DNA of 10,896 nucleotides, from the NCBI GenBank assembly GCA_964196155.1, contig CAXMRP010000033.1, positions 1 to 10,896 of the forward strand, in the 5' to 3' direction. Source of the stretch: CAXMRP01 sp964196155. GTDB lineage: Bacteria > Pseudomonadota > Alphaproteobacteria > Rhizobiales > Afifellaceae. Positions 1 through 6,638 of this stretch are shown here, in pieces (positions within the stretch are counted from its first letter, which is position 1; each line of letters opens with the position of its first letter). Under the pieces are notes generated by a model. That model ran no database searches. It was not told the DNA's origin and worked only from the letters and a program-made list of their open reading frames with translations. Made by a program: the position numbers and the translations under genes.

Positions 1-1365
1 GAAGCTTTTGAGAATGTGCTGGCGACCCCGATCGCCATTCACCGCATGCTCGGAAATCTGGCCTTCGGCGGCCTCGTCGCCGGCTCATATGCGGCGGTGA
101 AATTCATCGGCGCAAAGACGGCTGCCGACAAGGCCCATTATGACTGGATGGGCTACATCTCCAATTTTGTCGCCATCGTTGCGCTGATCCCGCTGCCGTT
201 TGCCGGCTATTACCTTGGCCGCGAGGTCTATTCCACCAGCGCCGTCATGGGCAACAACATGATGGGCGGCGATTTCTCCTGGACCTTCATCATCCAGGCA
301 ATGCTGGTCGGCTCGCTGTTCCTGATTTCCAACTATTATCTGTGGAGCGGCATGACGCGCATTCCCGGCGCCGAGCGCTATTACAAATACATCAAATATA
401 TTCTGGGGATGCTCGTCGTCTCCTTCGCCATCTGGCTGACACCGCACAATCTGCCGCTGACCGGCCAGGAAGTCGGGCAGATGGGCGGCAGCCAATACCA
501 TCCGACCCTGAAATTTCTCGGCCTGATGCCGGCCAAGAACGCCGTCGTCAATCTCATCATCTTGTCGACCTTCATCAGTTTCCTGCTCTACCGGCGGGGC
601 AACAAGAACGAAGTCGTGCCGATCAGCGCGCAAGGCCGGACGCCGCAGATCGTGATCTCCCTGGCCGGCCTGGTCGCGCTTGCCATTGTCGGACAATACG
701 CAATTTCGCTCTTGGGGCTGGATCCGGCCGAACTGGACCTGCCGGCCGACCGCGCCCAATATTTCAGGACGACCGCCTATGTGCTGCTGTTTCAATGCGC
801 CACGGCCGTGGTCGCCGTCGCCCTGACGCTGAAAGACAGGGGCAAGCTTGCCCAGGTGCTCTTTGTCGCGGTCACCGCCTTCAACGTTGTTGTCTTTTTC
901 GGCGTCTATGGTTTCGTCGTCATGGAACAGGCTTCGCCGTTCCTGCGCAACATCGCCGTCAGCCAGTTCCTGCAGCTCATCGCCTGCCTGATCCTGGTCA
1001 CCGCCATCGACATCTTCCTGTTCCGCGGCGCCACGGAAATCGGCTCTCTCCGTTGGGGCAATATGACGACCCGCAGCCAATATTCGCTGCTCGCTTTAAC
1101 CTTCATCATCACGATGAATATGGGCCTGATGGGCTTTATCCGGTCCGGCCTGCGCGGCGACTGGCACATTTACGGCGTCATGCGCGACACCTCCGAATGG
1201 GCCTACACGCCGAGCAATTTCACCATGACCCAGATGGTCTCCCTGTCCGTCCTGGTCTTCATGATCGGCGTCGGCTTCATGTTCTGGCTTGGCGGCATCG
1301 CCGCCAAAGGCGCTCACCAAGCCGACGAGCCGGCCGGCCAGCTGGAAGAGGGGCCGGCTGAATGA
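1..1365 (+). CDS. CydA-like (cytochrome bd superfamily) membrane subunit, copy A, 5'-truncated by the window
   Basis: The frame is open from base 1, so the first part of the gene (about 240 residues by comparison with the copy at 6639-8483) lies outside the window. The GTG at 16 is an internal Val codon, not a start. The visible 454 residues are strongly hydrophobic, with about eight or nine membrane helices. They align throughout with the second copy; shared blocks include KAHYDWMGY, LPFAGYYL and the C-terminal FIRSG-xx-xxWHI loop. Conserved His residues are the one in AIHRM (residue 14 of the visible part), KAHYDW, TPH, QYHP and DWHI. The hydrophilic Q-loop of quinol-oxidising CydA is absent. 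The position of E. coli Glu445 (b595 ligand) appears to be Ser in the IRSG motif. It is inferred to be the haem-bearing core subunit of a cytochrome-c-linked membrane complex. Its stop overlaps the next start (ATGA). Confidence 0.85.
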   Translation, partial: EAFENVLATPIAIHRMLGNLAFGGLVAGSYAAVKFIGAKTAADKAHYDWMGYISNFVAIVALIPLPFAGYYLGREVYSTSAVMGNNMMGGDFSWTFIIQAMLVGSLFLISNYYLWSGMTRIPGAERYYKYIKYILGMLVVSFAIWLTPHNLPLTGQEVGQMGGSQYHPTLKFLGLMPAKNAVVNLIILSTFISFLLYRRGNKNEVVPISAQGRTPQIVISLAGLVALAIVGQYAISLLGLDPAELDLPADRAQYFRTTAYVLLFQCATAVVAVALTLKDRGKLAQVLFVAVTAFNVVVFFGVYGFVVMEQASPFLRNIAVSQFLQLIACLILVTAIDIFLFRGATEIGSLRWGNMTTRSQYSLLALTFIITMNMGLMGFIRSGLRGDWHIYGVMRDTSEWAYTPSNFTMTQMVSLSVLVFMIGVGFMFWLGGIAAKGAHQADEPAGQLEEGPAE

Positions 1366-2402
1366 GACCGGAAGTCTCAGTTGACGGCGCAGCCGGCGAA
1401 GGGCGCGGAAATTTCATGGCGGCCGTCATGTCCAACGCCGTCGTCAAGGTGTTTGTCTTTCTGCTCGTCCTGCTCGGTACGTTTTTGTGGATCGGCTATG
1501 CCGTTACCGGTCTGACCGGCGGCGAAAAGAAGGTCAGCGCCACCGTTGAAATCACGCCCGAGGGCGGCGAGACGATCTACTGGGGCAAGGGCCGGTGCTA
1601 CACCTGCCACAGCGTCGGCGACCGTGGCAGCGCCGTGCGTGGCCCGAACCACGGCCAGTTCGGCGAGAAATTTGCGCTTGCGATGGGAGCCAGAGCCGTC
1701 GAACGCGCCGCTGAACGATCCGAGAAAACCGGCGAGGATTGGACCGCCATCGATTATCTGGTCGAGAGCCTCGCCTCGCCGGGCGCTTATGTCGTGGAAG
1801 GCTACAAGAACGAAATGGCGGTCGTCTATGCGCCGCCGATCTCCCTCAGCCTGAACGAAATAAAGGCGGTGGCCGCCTACTTGCTGGTGCAGGGCGGTGA
1901 TCTGGATATCGAAGTCATCGATACGCAGCCAAGCGAGATCACCGCAAAATTTTACAACAAGATCGCGGCGGCCTCGGCGGCCGGCGGCGGCGATCCGGAA
2001 GCCGGCGAGGGCGTCTTTGAGGACAATTGCGCCGAATGCCACGGGCTGGAGGGCGAAGATGGCGAACTTGGCCCTGACCTTTCGGCGATCGCCAAAAAGG
2101 GCCTGAAATTTATCGGCGAATCGACGCTGGAGCCGGCCAAAGCCCTGACCGAAGGCTACGAGACCTATGTCGTCGTCGACAAGGAGGGGCGTCAGACAAT
2201 TGGCTTGAAGACCCGCGATGACACCGCCGAGATCGACATCACCAAGGCCAACGGCGAGGTCGTCACCATCGCCACCGCCGATATCAAGGAAATTACCGCC
2301 GACCCGACGGCGAGTGTCATGCCGGACGACCTTTCGGAAGCCATGACCGTCAAGGACTACCAGGACCTCTTGTCATTCCTGCTGTTGCAGAAAGGCGAAT
2401 GA
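1362..2402 (+). CDS. Membrane-anchored dihaem cytochrome c with a C-terminal beta-rich haem-binding-domain extension
   Basis: A 346-residue periplasmic electron carrier. One N-terminal helix (about residues 25-49) acts as an uncleaved anchor. Haem c sites are CYTCH at 79-83 and CAECH at 223-227. Met152 and Met320 (SVMPDD) are candidate sixth ligands. After the second haem, residues about 250-345 form an extension (EGYETYVVV, a short beta-rich stretch with NGEVVTI, then MPDDL and a closing helix). It resembles the Planctomycetes/Verrucomicrobia-type haem-binding domain (TIGR02603-like). The paralogue at 8480-9298 has the same two-haem plan but lacks the beta-rich part. The start is set by the ATGA overlap and by GGAAGAGGGG at 1344-1353, eight bases upstream; Met19 or Met23 are less likely starts. 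Lying directly after the CydA-like gene in both modules, it is the likely electron donor or acceptor of that subunit. The family call is firm; the partner is inferred. Confidence 0.85.
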   Translation: MRPEVSVDGAAGEGRGNFMAAVMSNAVVKVFVFLLVLLGTFLWIGYAVTGLTGGEKKVSATVEITPEGGETIYWGKGRCYTCHSVGDRGSAVRGPNHGQFGEKFALAMGARAVERAAERSEKTGEDWTAIDYLVESLASPGAYVVEGYKNEMAVVYAPPISLSLNEIKAVAAYLLVQGGDLDIEVIDTQPSEITAKFYNKIAAASAAGGGDPEAGEGVFEDNCAECHGLEGEDGELGPDLSAIAKKGLKFIGESTLEPAKALTEGYETYVVVDKEGRQTIGLKTRDDTAEIDITKANGEVVTIATADIKEITADPTASVMPDDLSEAMTVKDYQDLLSFLLLQKGE

Positions 2403-2409
2403 AAGCGAA

Positions 2410-3387
2410 ATGAGCACGCGCTTGGGCAAATTCAGGATCGGCCGCTTCTGGACCGTCATTTTGACCGTCCTGGTTGTCTATGCGTTCATCAAGTGGGGCA
2501 TACCGGCGGCTTCGCGGCAGATAACGGCGCTGCCCTTCCCGCTGCCGGTGCCCGGCGCCCTGATGTTCATTTTCATGGTGCTGACGATCATCTCGCTGTT
2601 TCTGTTCGTCACATTCTCCGACGAAAATCTGGAAGAGTTTCTGCGCCCGATCCGCAAGTTTTTGCGCGGCGGCTACGGCAAATTTCCGCGCGCCGTCTTG
2701 CTTGCCGCCTTCCCCTTTCTGGTCGCCTGGCAGGTCTATGACATCACCGTTCCCAAGGTCGAGCTGCCGTCCTCGCTGCGCATCCAGCATCCCTCGTCGA
2801 ATTTCCCCAAAAGCTTTGAGGAACTGAAGAACCCGTTCGCCAATCCCTCCGACGCCGATGTCACGGCGTTCATCGAACAGGCGAAAGCGGGTGAGGTGAC
2901 ATTGATCCCTCAGGTCATGTCCGACGTCGAGGTGTGGATGGACGAGACCGGCGCCGAGCAGATGCTTTCCTTCATTCCGACAGCGCCGATGAAGACGTTC
3001 CTGGGACAACTTGAATCGGGCAATGTCGATACCGGCACGGCGCGGGCGGCGCTTTTGGAAAAGAACCTGTTTGAAGGTCGCGCGCTCTACGCCATGAACT
3101 GCCGGCCCTGCCATGGCGACAGCGTCGCCGGCGATGGGCCGATGGCCGACGGCTTCAAGCTCAGGCCGATCAATTTCACCGACAACGGCACCATCGAAAC
3201 CATCGTCGAAGGCTACACGTTCTGGCGTGTCGCCAATGGCGGCGTGGGACTGCCGACGGAGGCGACCCCGTGGGATTCAGCCATGCCGGAATGGAAGCTC
3301 AATCTCACCGAAGATGAGCGCTGGATGATCATCCTGGCCGAATACGATCTTGCCCGGAAAACACCACGCATCCCGGAATCGCACTGA
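2410..3387 (+). CDS. Three-helix membrane protein with periplasmic monohaem cytochrome c domain, copy A
   Basis: A 325-residue protein with three predicted N-terminal membrane helices (about 14-32, 48-68 and 94-110). A long periplasmic part carries one haem c site, CRPCH at 231-235. Met292 (AMPEW) is the probable sixth ligand, and the tail helix follows EDERW. The 3-helix segment contains an FVTFSDENLEEF stretch matching FVFT-like FTEESARELV in the paralogue at 9295-10077, so the membrane part is a conserved domain. I cannot match it to a named family. This copy has about 65 extra residues (about 147-215) before the haem site that the other lacks. It starts seven bases after the previous stop with only a weak ribosome site (GAAAGCGA). 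The context suggests an integral subunit that docks a cytochrome domain beside the CydA-like protein; this is inference. Confidence 0.82.
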   Translation: MSTRLGKFRIGRFWTVILTVLVVYAFIKWGIPAASRQITALPFPLPVPGALMFIFMVLTIISLFLFVTFSDENLEEFLRPIRKFLRGGYGKFPRAVLLAAFPFLVAWQVYDITVPKVELPSSLRIQHPSSNFPKSFEELKNPFANPSDADVTAFIEQAKAGEVTLIPQVMSDVEVWMDETGAEQMLSFIPTAPMKTFLGQLESGNVDTGTARAALLEKNLFEGRALYAMNCRPCHGDSVAGDGPMADGFKLRPINFTDNGTIETIVEGYTFWRVANGGVGLPTEATPWDSAMPEWKLNLTEDERWMIILAEYDLARKTPRIPESH

Positions 3388-3418
3388 TGACGAAACGGCG
3401 CGAAATATCGTATCGAGC

Positions 3419-3422
3419 GGAG
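3419..3422 (+). promoter_or_regulatory. Ribosome binding site deciding the start at 3431
   Basis: GGAG lies eight bases before the ATG at 3431. The same frame is open back to an ATG at 3350, inside the preceding gene, but that start would put 27 polar residues ahead of a clean signal peptide. The 3431 start is therefore preferred. Confidence 0.6.
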
Positions 3423-3430
3423 CAGAGGCG

Positions 3431-5101
3431 ATGAGAATGCCGGTCATCATCGCCGGCGCGCTTGTGGCGTTCGCCCTGCTCGGACCGGCCGCGGGTGAGG
3501 CCGCCGATCAACCGCGCGATCCAAAGCCTGCGACGACACCTGAAATGGTTGAGCAGGGCCAGGCGATTTATTTCCAGCGTTGCAGTTTCTGTCACGGCCT
3601 GCTCGGCGACGGCAACGGACCGGCCGCCGATTACATGGACCCAAGGCCGCGCGATTTCACCCTCGGCACGTTCAAATTCCGCTCCACCCAGAGCGGCGAA
3701 CTGCCGACCGACGAAGATCTATTCCGCACAATCAGCCGCGGCTTGTCCGGCACCGGCATGCAGGCTTTCGACGATGAAAAGATCAAGAACGGCCTGAGCG
3801 AGCAAGAGCGCTGGGCGGTGATCCAGTACATCAAGACTTTCGTGCCGGAATTCGAAGATCCGGAATTCGATCCTTACAAGAAAACCGTCAGCCTGCCCGC
3901 CAACATGCCACCCTACAATGCCGACAGCATTGCCAAGGGCAAGAAAATCTTCGAGCGCGCCAAATGCTGGGAATGCCATGGCAAGCAGGGCCGCGGCGAC
4001 GGACAAAAGGCCTTCGACCGCAAGGATGACTGGGGCTTCCCCATTCGCATCCGCAACGTCACCCATCCCTGGAAGATCAAGGGCGGAACCGAGGTTGCGG
4101 ATATCTATATGCGCTTCTCCACCGGCATCAGCGGCACGCCGATGCCTTCCTTCGTCAAGGCGCTTAACGAGGATGAGCGGTGGTCCCTGGCCAATTACAT
4201 CAAATCGTTCCAGCACCAACTCACCGAGCATCAGGTCTTGAAGGCACTGCGCGTCGACGGTGCCGTGCCGGAAGGCCCTGAAGATGACGCATGGGCGGCG
4301 GCCGAACCGATGGATGTGCGCCTCACCGGTCAGGTCGTAGCGGCACCGCGCTGGCAAAATCCCAGCATCGAGATGGTGACGCTCAGAGCGGCCTTCAACG
4401 ATGAGGAGATCGCATTCCTGATCGAATGGGACGATCCCTTCGCCGATACCGTCCACAACGAAGACGCGGAATTCGATCCCAAGGAAATTCGCCAAGTCGG
4501 CGCATTTAATTCCTATGTCGCCGCCAACGATATGGTGCCGCGAGCGCTGGAGACCTTCCGCGATTCCATCGCCCTGCAATTCCCGGTCAAGGCGCCCGAG
4601 GGCGCCGTAAAGCCGCATTTCATGCGCGGTACATCATCCAATCCCGTCCATCTGTGGACCTGGAAGGCGGATATGGATACCGGCGACGGGTCTTCTGTCG
4701 AGGAGGCCATCGCCAGAGGCTGGCGGCAACCGCCGAAAGCCCAGCCGGCCGAGGCCCAGCAGGTCAGCGGCAAAGCGGCGTGGGGTGAGGGCCGCTGGCG
4801 CCTTGTGATGAAGCGGCCGCTGCTCACCGACGACCGCAACGACGTGCAGTTCCGGCCCGGCGTCTTCACGCCGATGGCGCTCAATGCCTGGGACGGCTCG
4901 AACGGCGAGCACGGTCTGATCATGAGCCTGTCGACGTGGCAGTTTGTGCTCATGGAAGCGCCGGCGCCGGCCAAGATTTACATCTATGCCACCCTCGCGT
5001 TCCTGTTCGCCGGCGCGCTAGGTTACGGACTGATGAGACGAGCCGAAGATCAAGGCGAACCGATGAAAAGTGAATCTGAGCGGGAGGAGAGCACGTTATG
5101 A
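3431..5101 (+). CDS. Dihaem cytochrome c fused to an EB_dh-type haem-b domain, membrane-anchored
   Basis: A 556-residue exported protein. A signal peptide (about 1-24) precedes two class-I cytochrome c domains: CSFCH at 51-55 with Met110 as likely sixth ligand, and CWECH at 179-183 with Met238 (GTPMPSF). Residues about 285-508 resemble the ethylbenzene dehydrogenase gamma / dimethylsulfide dehydrogenase gamma haem-b family. Matching features are a DDAW entry, FLIEWDDP, the DSIALQFP strand, then FMRG and WTWKAD. Known members bind haem b through Met and Lys; Met398 and Lys412 are candidates here. One C-terminal helix (about 514-535) anchors the protein, and its tail is charged. Such domains normally partner a molybdoenzyme, but none is encoded here. 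This one more likely relays electrons to or from the CydA-like complex. Its stop overlaps the next start (ATGA). NxrC-like gamma subunits, which also join a c-haem to EB_dh, are the closest alternative description. Confidence 0.82.
   Translation: MRMPVIIAGALVAFALLGPAAGEAADQPRDPKPATTPEMVEQGQAIYFQRCSFCHGLLGDGNGPAADYMDPRPRDFTLGTFKFRSTQSGELPTDEDLFRTISRGLSGTGMQAFDDEKIKNGLSEQERWAVIQYIKTFVPEFEDPEFDPYKKTVSLPANMPPYNADSIAKGKKIFERAKCWECHGKQGRGDGQKAFDRKDDWGFPIRIRNVTHPWKIKGGTEVADIYMRFSTGISGTPMPSFVKALNEDERWSLANYIKSFQHQLTEHQVLKALRVDGAVPEGPEDDAWAAAEPMDVRLTGQVVAAPRWQNPSIEMVTLRAAFNDEEIAFLIEWDDPFADTVHNEDAEFDPKEIRQVGAFNSYVAANDMVPRALETFRDSIALQFPVKAPEGAVKPHFMRGTSSNPVHLWTWKADMDTGDGSSVEEAIARGWRQPPKAQPAEAQQVSGKAAWGEGRWRLVMKRPLLTDDRNDVQFRPGVFTPMALNAWDGSNGEHGLIMSLSTWQFVLMEAPAPAKIYIYATLAFLFAGALGYGLMRRAEDQGEPMKSESEREESTL
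5082..5090 (+). promoter_or_regulatory. Strong ribosome binding site for the dihaem cytochrome at 5098
   Basis: GGGAGGAGA ends seven bases before the ATG at 5098, inside the end of the upstream gene. It fixes the start within the ATGA overlap and suggests strong, coupled translation. Confidence 0.65.
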
Positions 5102-5757
5102 GATCAGCACTTGCCGTAGGGCTGGCCGCTGCCGCCCTTGTTGCCGCGGCAACGCCCGGCCGCGCAGATCCGGCCGCCGGACAGGCGGTATTTGAGGCCA
5201 AGGAATGCGCCGCCTGCCATTATACGGAAGGTCCGGCCAGGGAAAAAACCATCGAAGATCAGCAGGCCAAGAAGGGCCCGGAGCTTTGGTATGCCGGCAG
5301 CAAGTTCCAGCAGCCGTGGCTGGAAGCCTGGCTGCAGGATCCCAAACCGATCCGGCCGCTGAAATACACTTCCCTTACCGAGGACAACCCGGCCGACCAT
5401 CCCGCTCTTGGCGCCGATGAAGCCGCGCCGGTCACTGAATTCCTGATGAGCCTGATCTCCGATGAGGTCGAGGCTGGCGTCATCAAGCCGAAGAAGAAAC
5501 CCAAGGGCCGGCTGGTCTTCACCAAGAAGATGCCGTGCAGCGGCTGTCACCAGTTCCCGACCAAGAAACCGTTTTCAGGCGGCCGCACCGGTCCCTCGCT
5601 GGTCGGCGCGGGCGAGCGGCTGAATCCGGACTGGATCTACGCCTATCTGAGCAAGACCAGCGTCTTCAAGCCGGTCAGGATGATGCCGAACTTTGACGGG
5701 CTTCTGAGCGAAAAGGACATGAAGGCGGTGGCCAGCTATGTCGCCAACTTCAAATAG
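5098..5757 (+). CDS. Exported dihaem cytochrome c
   Basis: A 219-residue protein with a signal peptide ending near residue 23 (GRA before DPA). It has two tandem cytochrome c domains: CAACH at 37-41 and CSGCH at 147-151. The second domain has the usual distal-ligand motif (RMMPNF, Met195 or Met196). In the first domain the equivalent stretch after the IRP turn reads LKYTSL, with no Met, so that haem may use another ligand or be five-coordinate. The two domains are joined by a Lys-rich linker (residues 130-136). There is no membrane helix after the signal, so it is probably soluble in the periplasm or loosely bound. It follows module A with an ATGA overlap and has no copy in the visible part of module B. 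A role as shuttle between the membrane complex and other redox partners is inferred. Confidence 0.85.
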   Translation: MRSALAVGLAAAALVAAATPGRADPAAGQAVFEAKECAACHYTEGPAREKTIEDQQAKKGPELWYAGSKFQQPWLEAWLQDPKPIRPLKYTSLTEDNPADHPALGADEAAPVTEFLMSLISDEVEAGVIKPKKKPKGRLVFTKKMPCSGCHQFPTKKPFSGGRTGPSLVGAGERLNPDWIYAYLSKTSVFKPVRMMPNFDGLLSEKDMKAVASYVANFK

Positions 5758-5784
5758 CCAACAGCCAAAATGAGGAATTGAGCA

Positions 5785-6147
5785 ATGTTGAAACTGACAA
5801 TTCTGGCGGCGGCTGTGGCGATGTTCGGCCTTCCCCAAGCAGTATCGGCAGCCGAAACCGAGCAGGTGTTCACCTTCTACTGCGCTCAGTGCCACGGCCT
5901 TGAGGGCAAGGGGGACGGCCCCAATGTCAGCAAGGATTTTCCCGTCTCGCCGCGCAATTTCACCAATGCCGATGAGATGAACAAGCTGAGCGACGCCGAC
6001 CTCAAGAACGTCATCCTCGACGGCGGCCCGGCGGTCAGCAAATCGGCGATGATGCCGCCCTGGTCCAAGACGCTGAGCGAGGCCGATGTCGACGGGCTGA
6101 TCGCGCATCTGCGCAAGCTCTGCGCCTGCGAAGGCAAAAAGGGATAG
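5785..6147 (+). CDS. Small exported monohaem cytochrome c
   Basis: A 120-residue protein. The signal peptide ends around residue 22 (VSA before AETEQ). It leaves a mature class-I cytochrome of about 98 residues with CAQCH at 33-37 and Met89/Met90 (AMMPPW) as the likely sixth ligand. The GDGP and SPRNFT motifs resemble the first cytochrome domain of the EB_dh fusion proteins in this cluster, so it belongs to the same c-type subfamily. The C-terminus carries a CAC pair (Cys113, Cys115) followed by a charged tail, which is unusual for a simple electron shuttle. TGAGGA at 5771-5776 sits eight bases before the start. It lies 27 bases after the dihaem cytochrome gene and closes the module A gene run. 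It is probably a diffusible electron carrier. Confidence 0.85.
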   Translation: MLKLTILAAAVAMFGLPQAVSAAETEQVFTFYCAQCHGLEGKGDGPNVSKDFPVSPRNFTNADEMNKLSDADLKNVILDGGPAVSKSAMMPPWSKTLSEADVDGLIAHLRKLCACEGKKG

Positions 6148-6193
6148 GTGAACGGAAAAAAATCCGCCGTTTTAGTCACTCAATGATCGGGAG

Positions 6194-6295
6194 CTACAGG
6201 ACGAAGTAATAAACGATCAAACCGATGACGATCACGTTCACCGCAATGCCGGTGAAGATGACAATGTCGGCGGGAGTCATTTTGCGGCGTTTCAT
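6194..6295 (-). CDS. Possible 33-residue single-helix membrane peptide
   Basis: Read on the minus strand, ATG at 6295-6293 runs to TAG at 6196-6194. The peptide begins MKRRKMTPADIV and continues as one uninterrupted hydrophobic helix ending VYYFVL. The basic N-terminus followed by a helix of about 20 residues is the classic pattern of a small inner-membrane protein with its N-terminus inside. It does not overlap any plus-strand gene, so it is not a coding shadow. Against it, I see no good ribosome site upstream (CGCGCCC precedes the ATG) and the orientation opposes its neighbours. It may be an accessory peptide related to the two small membrane proteins of module B, or a chance reading frame. 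No family recognised. Confidence 0.42.
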   Translation of the reverse strand: MKRRKMTPADIVIFTGIAVNVIVIGLIVYYFVL

Positions 6296-6364
6296 GGGCG
6301 CGACCGTGACCAACGCGCTGGGCATTGTCAATCAGGCTGGGCCATTCGGCCTCAAGCCGATGAT

Positions 6365-6368
6365 GGAG
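6365..6368 (+). promoter_or_regulatory. Ribosome binding site deciding the start at 6375
   Basis: GGAG lies six bases before the ATG at 6375. Earlier in-frame ATGs at 6360 and 6363 have no such site, and a much longer reading from 6225 would overlap the minus-strand mini-gene. Confidence 0.5.
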
Positions 6369-6374
6369 AGACCG

Positions 6375-6482
6375 ATGGCTGACACACAGAACGGTAATGA
6401 GGCGAGGTTTTCCTGGGCGGGACCGGCGCTGTTTATCGCTGTGGCTCTCGCTTTGGTCGTCTTCTTCTGGTGGCTGCTCTAG
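6375..6482 (+). CDS. Small single-helix membrane protein (35 residues), first of a pair
   Basis: The peptide starts MADTQNGNEARFSW and continues as one hydrophobic helix that ends in FFWWLL at the C-terminus. The polar N-terminus of about 13 residues is followed by a helix of about 20 residues. It stands 31 bases before another tiny membrane protein and 156 bases before the full-length CydA-like gene, all on the same strand. Canonical bd oxidases carry small single-helix subunits (CydX, CydH/CydY) of about this size. An equivalent structural or stabilising role here is an inference from size, topology and position, not from sequence similarity. It is readily missed by gene finders because of its length. 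Confidence 0.62.
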   Translation: MADTQNGNEARFSWAGPALFIAVALALVVFFWWLL

Positions 6483-6497
6483 CAATCCGGCAGGGAT

Positions 6498-6506
6498 AAG
6501 GAGAGG
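6498..6506 (+). promoter_or_regulatory. Strong ribosome binding site for the 38-residue membrane protein
   Basis: AAGGAGAGG ends seven bases before the ATG at 6514. This near-ideal Shine-Dalgarno sequence is the main argument that the short reading frame is a real gene. Confidence 0.65.
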
Positions 6507-6513
6507 CGCGGAT

Positions 6514-6630
6514 ATGAAGGACTACATCCTGCCGTTTCTGGTGGCGTTTCTGGTTTGCAGCGCCGCCTTCCTGGCCCTTGATGCCGCGATTATGAACGCC
6601 CAGGGGCTCTCCCTGATCTTCAGCGGTTAA
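6514..6630 (+). CDS. Small single-helix membrane protein (38 residues), second of a pair
   Basis: The peptide begins MKDYILPFLVAFLVC, has one hydrophobic segment (about residues 5-24) and a short C-terminal part with a second weakly hydrophobic stretch (GLSLIFSG). It has a strong ribosome site and ends eight bases before the CydA-like gene, so the two are almost certainly cotranscribed. Size and position fit a CydX-like accessory subunit, but I see no diagnostic CydX motif. Cys16 lies within the helix and could be a lipid or cofactor contact, though no lipobox is evident. Real gene likely; exact role unknown. Confidence 0.65.
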   Translation: MKDYILPFLVAFLVCSAAFLALDAAIMNAQGLSLIFSG

Positions 6631-6638
6631 GGCCGGCC

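Larger units (their letters stand above)
6148..6374. other. Intergenic region between the two modules
   Basis: This 227-base stretch is the longest one here without a plus-strand gene. It contains a possible minus-strand mini-gene (6194-6295) and is the natural place for a module B promoter. I could not identify a convincing -35/-10 pair or an FNR-type palindrome. A weak inverted repeat (AACGG at 6151-6155 with CCGTT at 6167-6171) follows the stop of the upstream cytochrome gene but lacks a proper T-tract. Confidence 0.4.

Noticed and set aside
85..1080. Long minus-strand open frame (331 residues) opposite the first CydA-like gene
   Set aside because: It is rich in Asp, Gln, Arg and Gly with no domain-like pattern, and lies opposite a clear membrane protein gene. 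GC-rich codon bias produces such antisense frames throughout this window.
3719..4618. Minus-strand open frame of 299 residues opposite the EB_dh fusion gene
   Set aside because: No recognisable motifs and no ribosome site evidence; the plus strand carries two CxxCH sites and the EB_dh domain across the same bases.
6151..6173. Possible intrinsic terminator after the small cytochrome gene
   Set aside because: The AACGG/CCGTT stem is only five pairs with an 11-base loop, and the following T-run is four bases long and partly inside the stem.
6225..6374. Longer N-terminal reading of the 35-residue membrane protein
   Set aside because: The added residues have no conserved character, the start lacks a ribosome site, and GGAG at 6365-6368 points to the ATG at 6375.
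6180..6374. FNR/Anr-type operator upstream of module B
   Set aside because: Isolated ATCAA and TTG elements occur, but none forms the TTGAT-N4-ATCAA palindrome.
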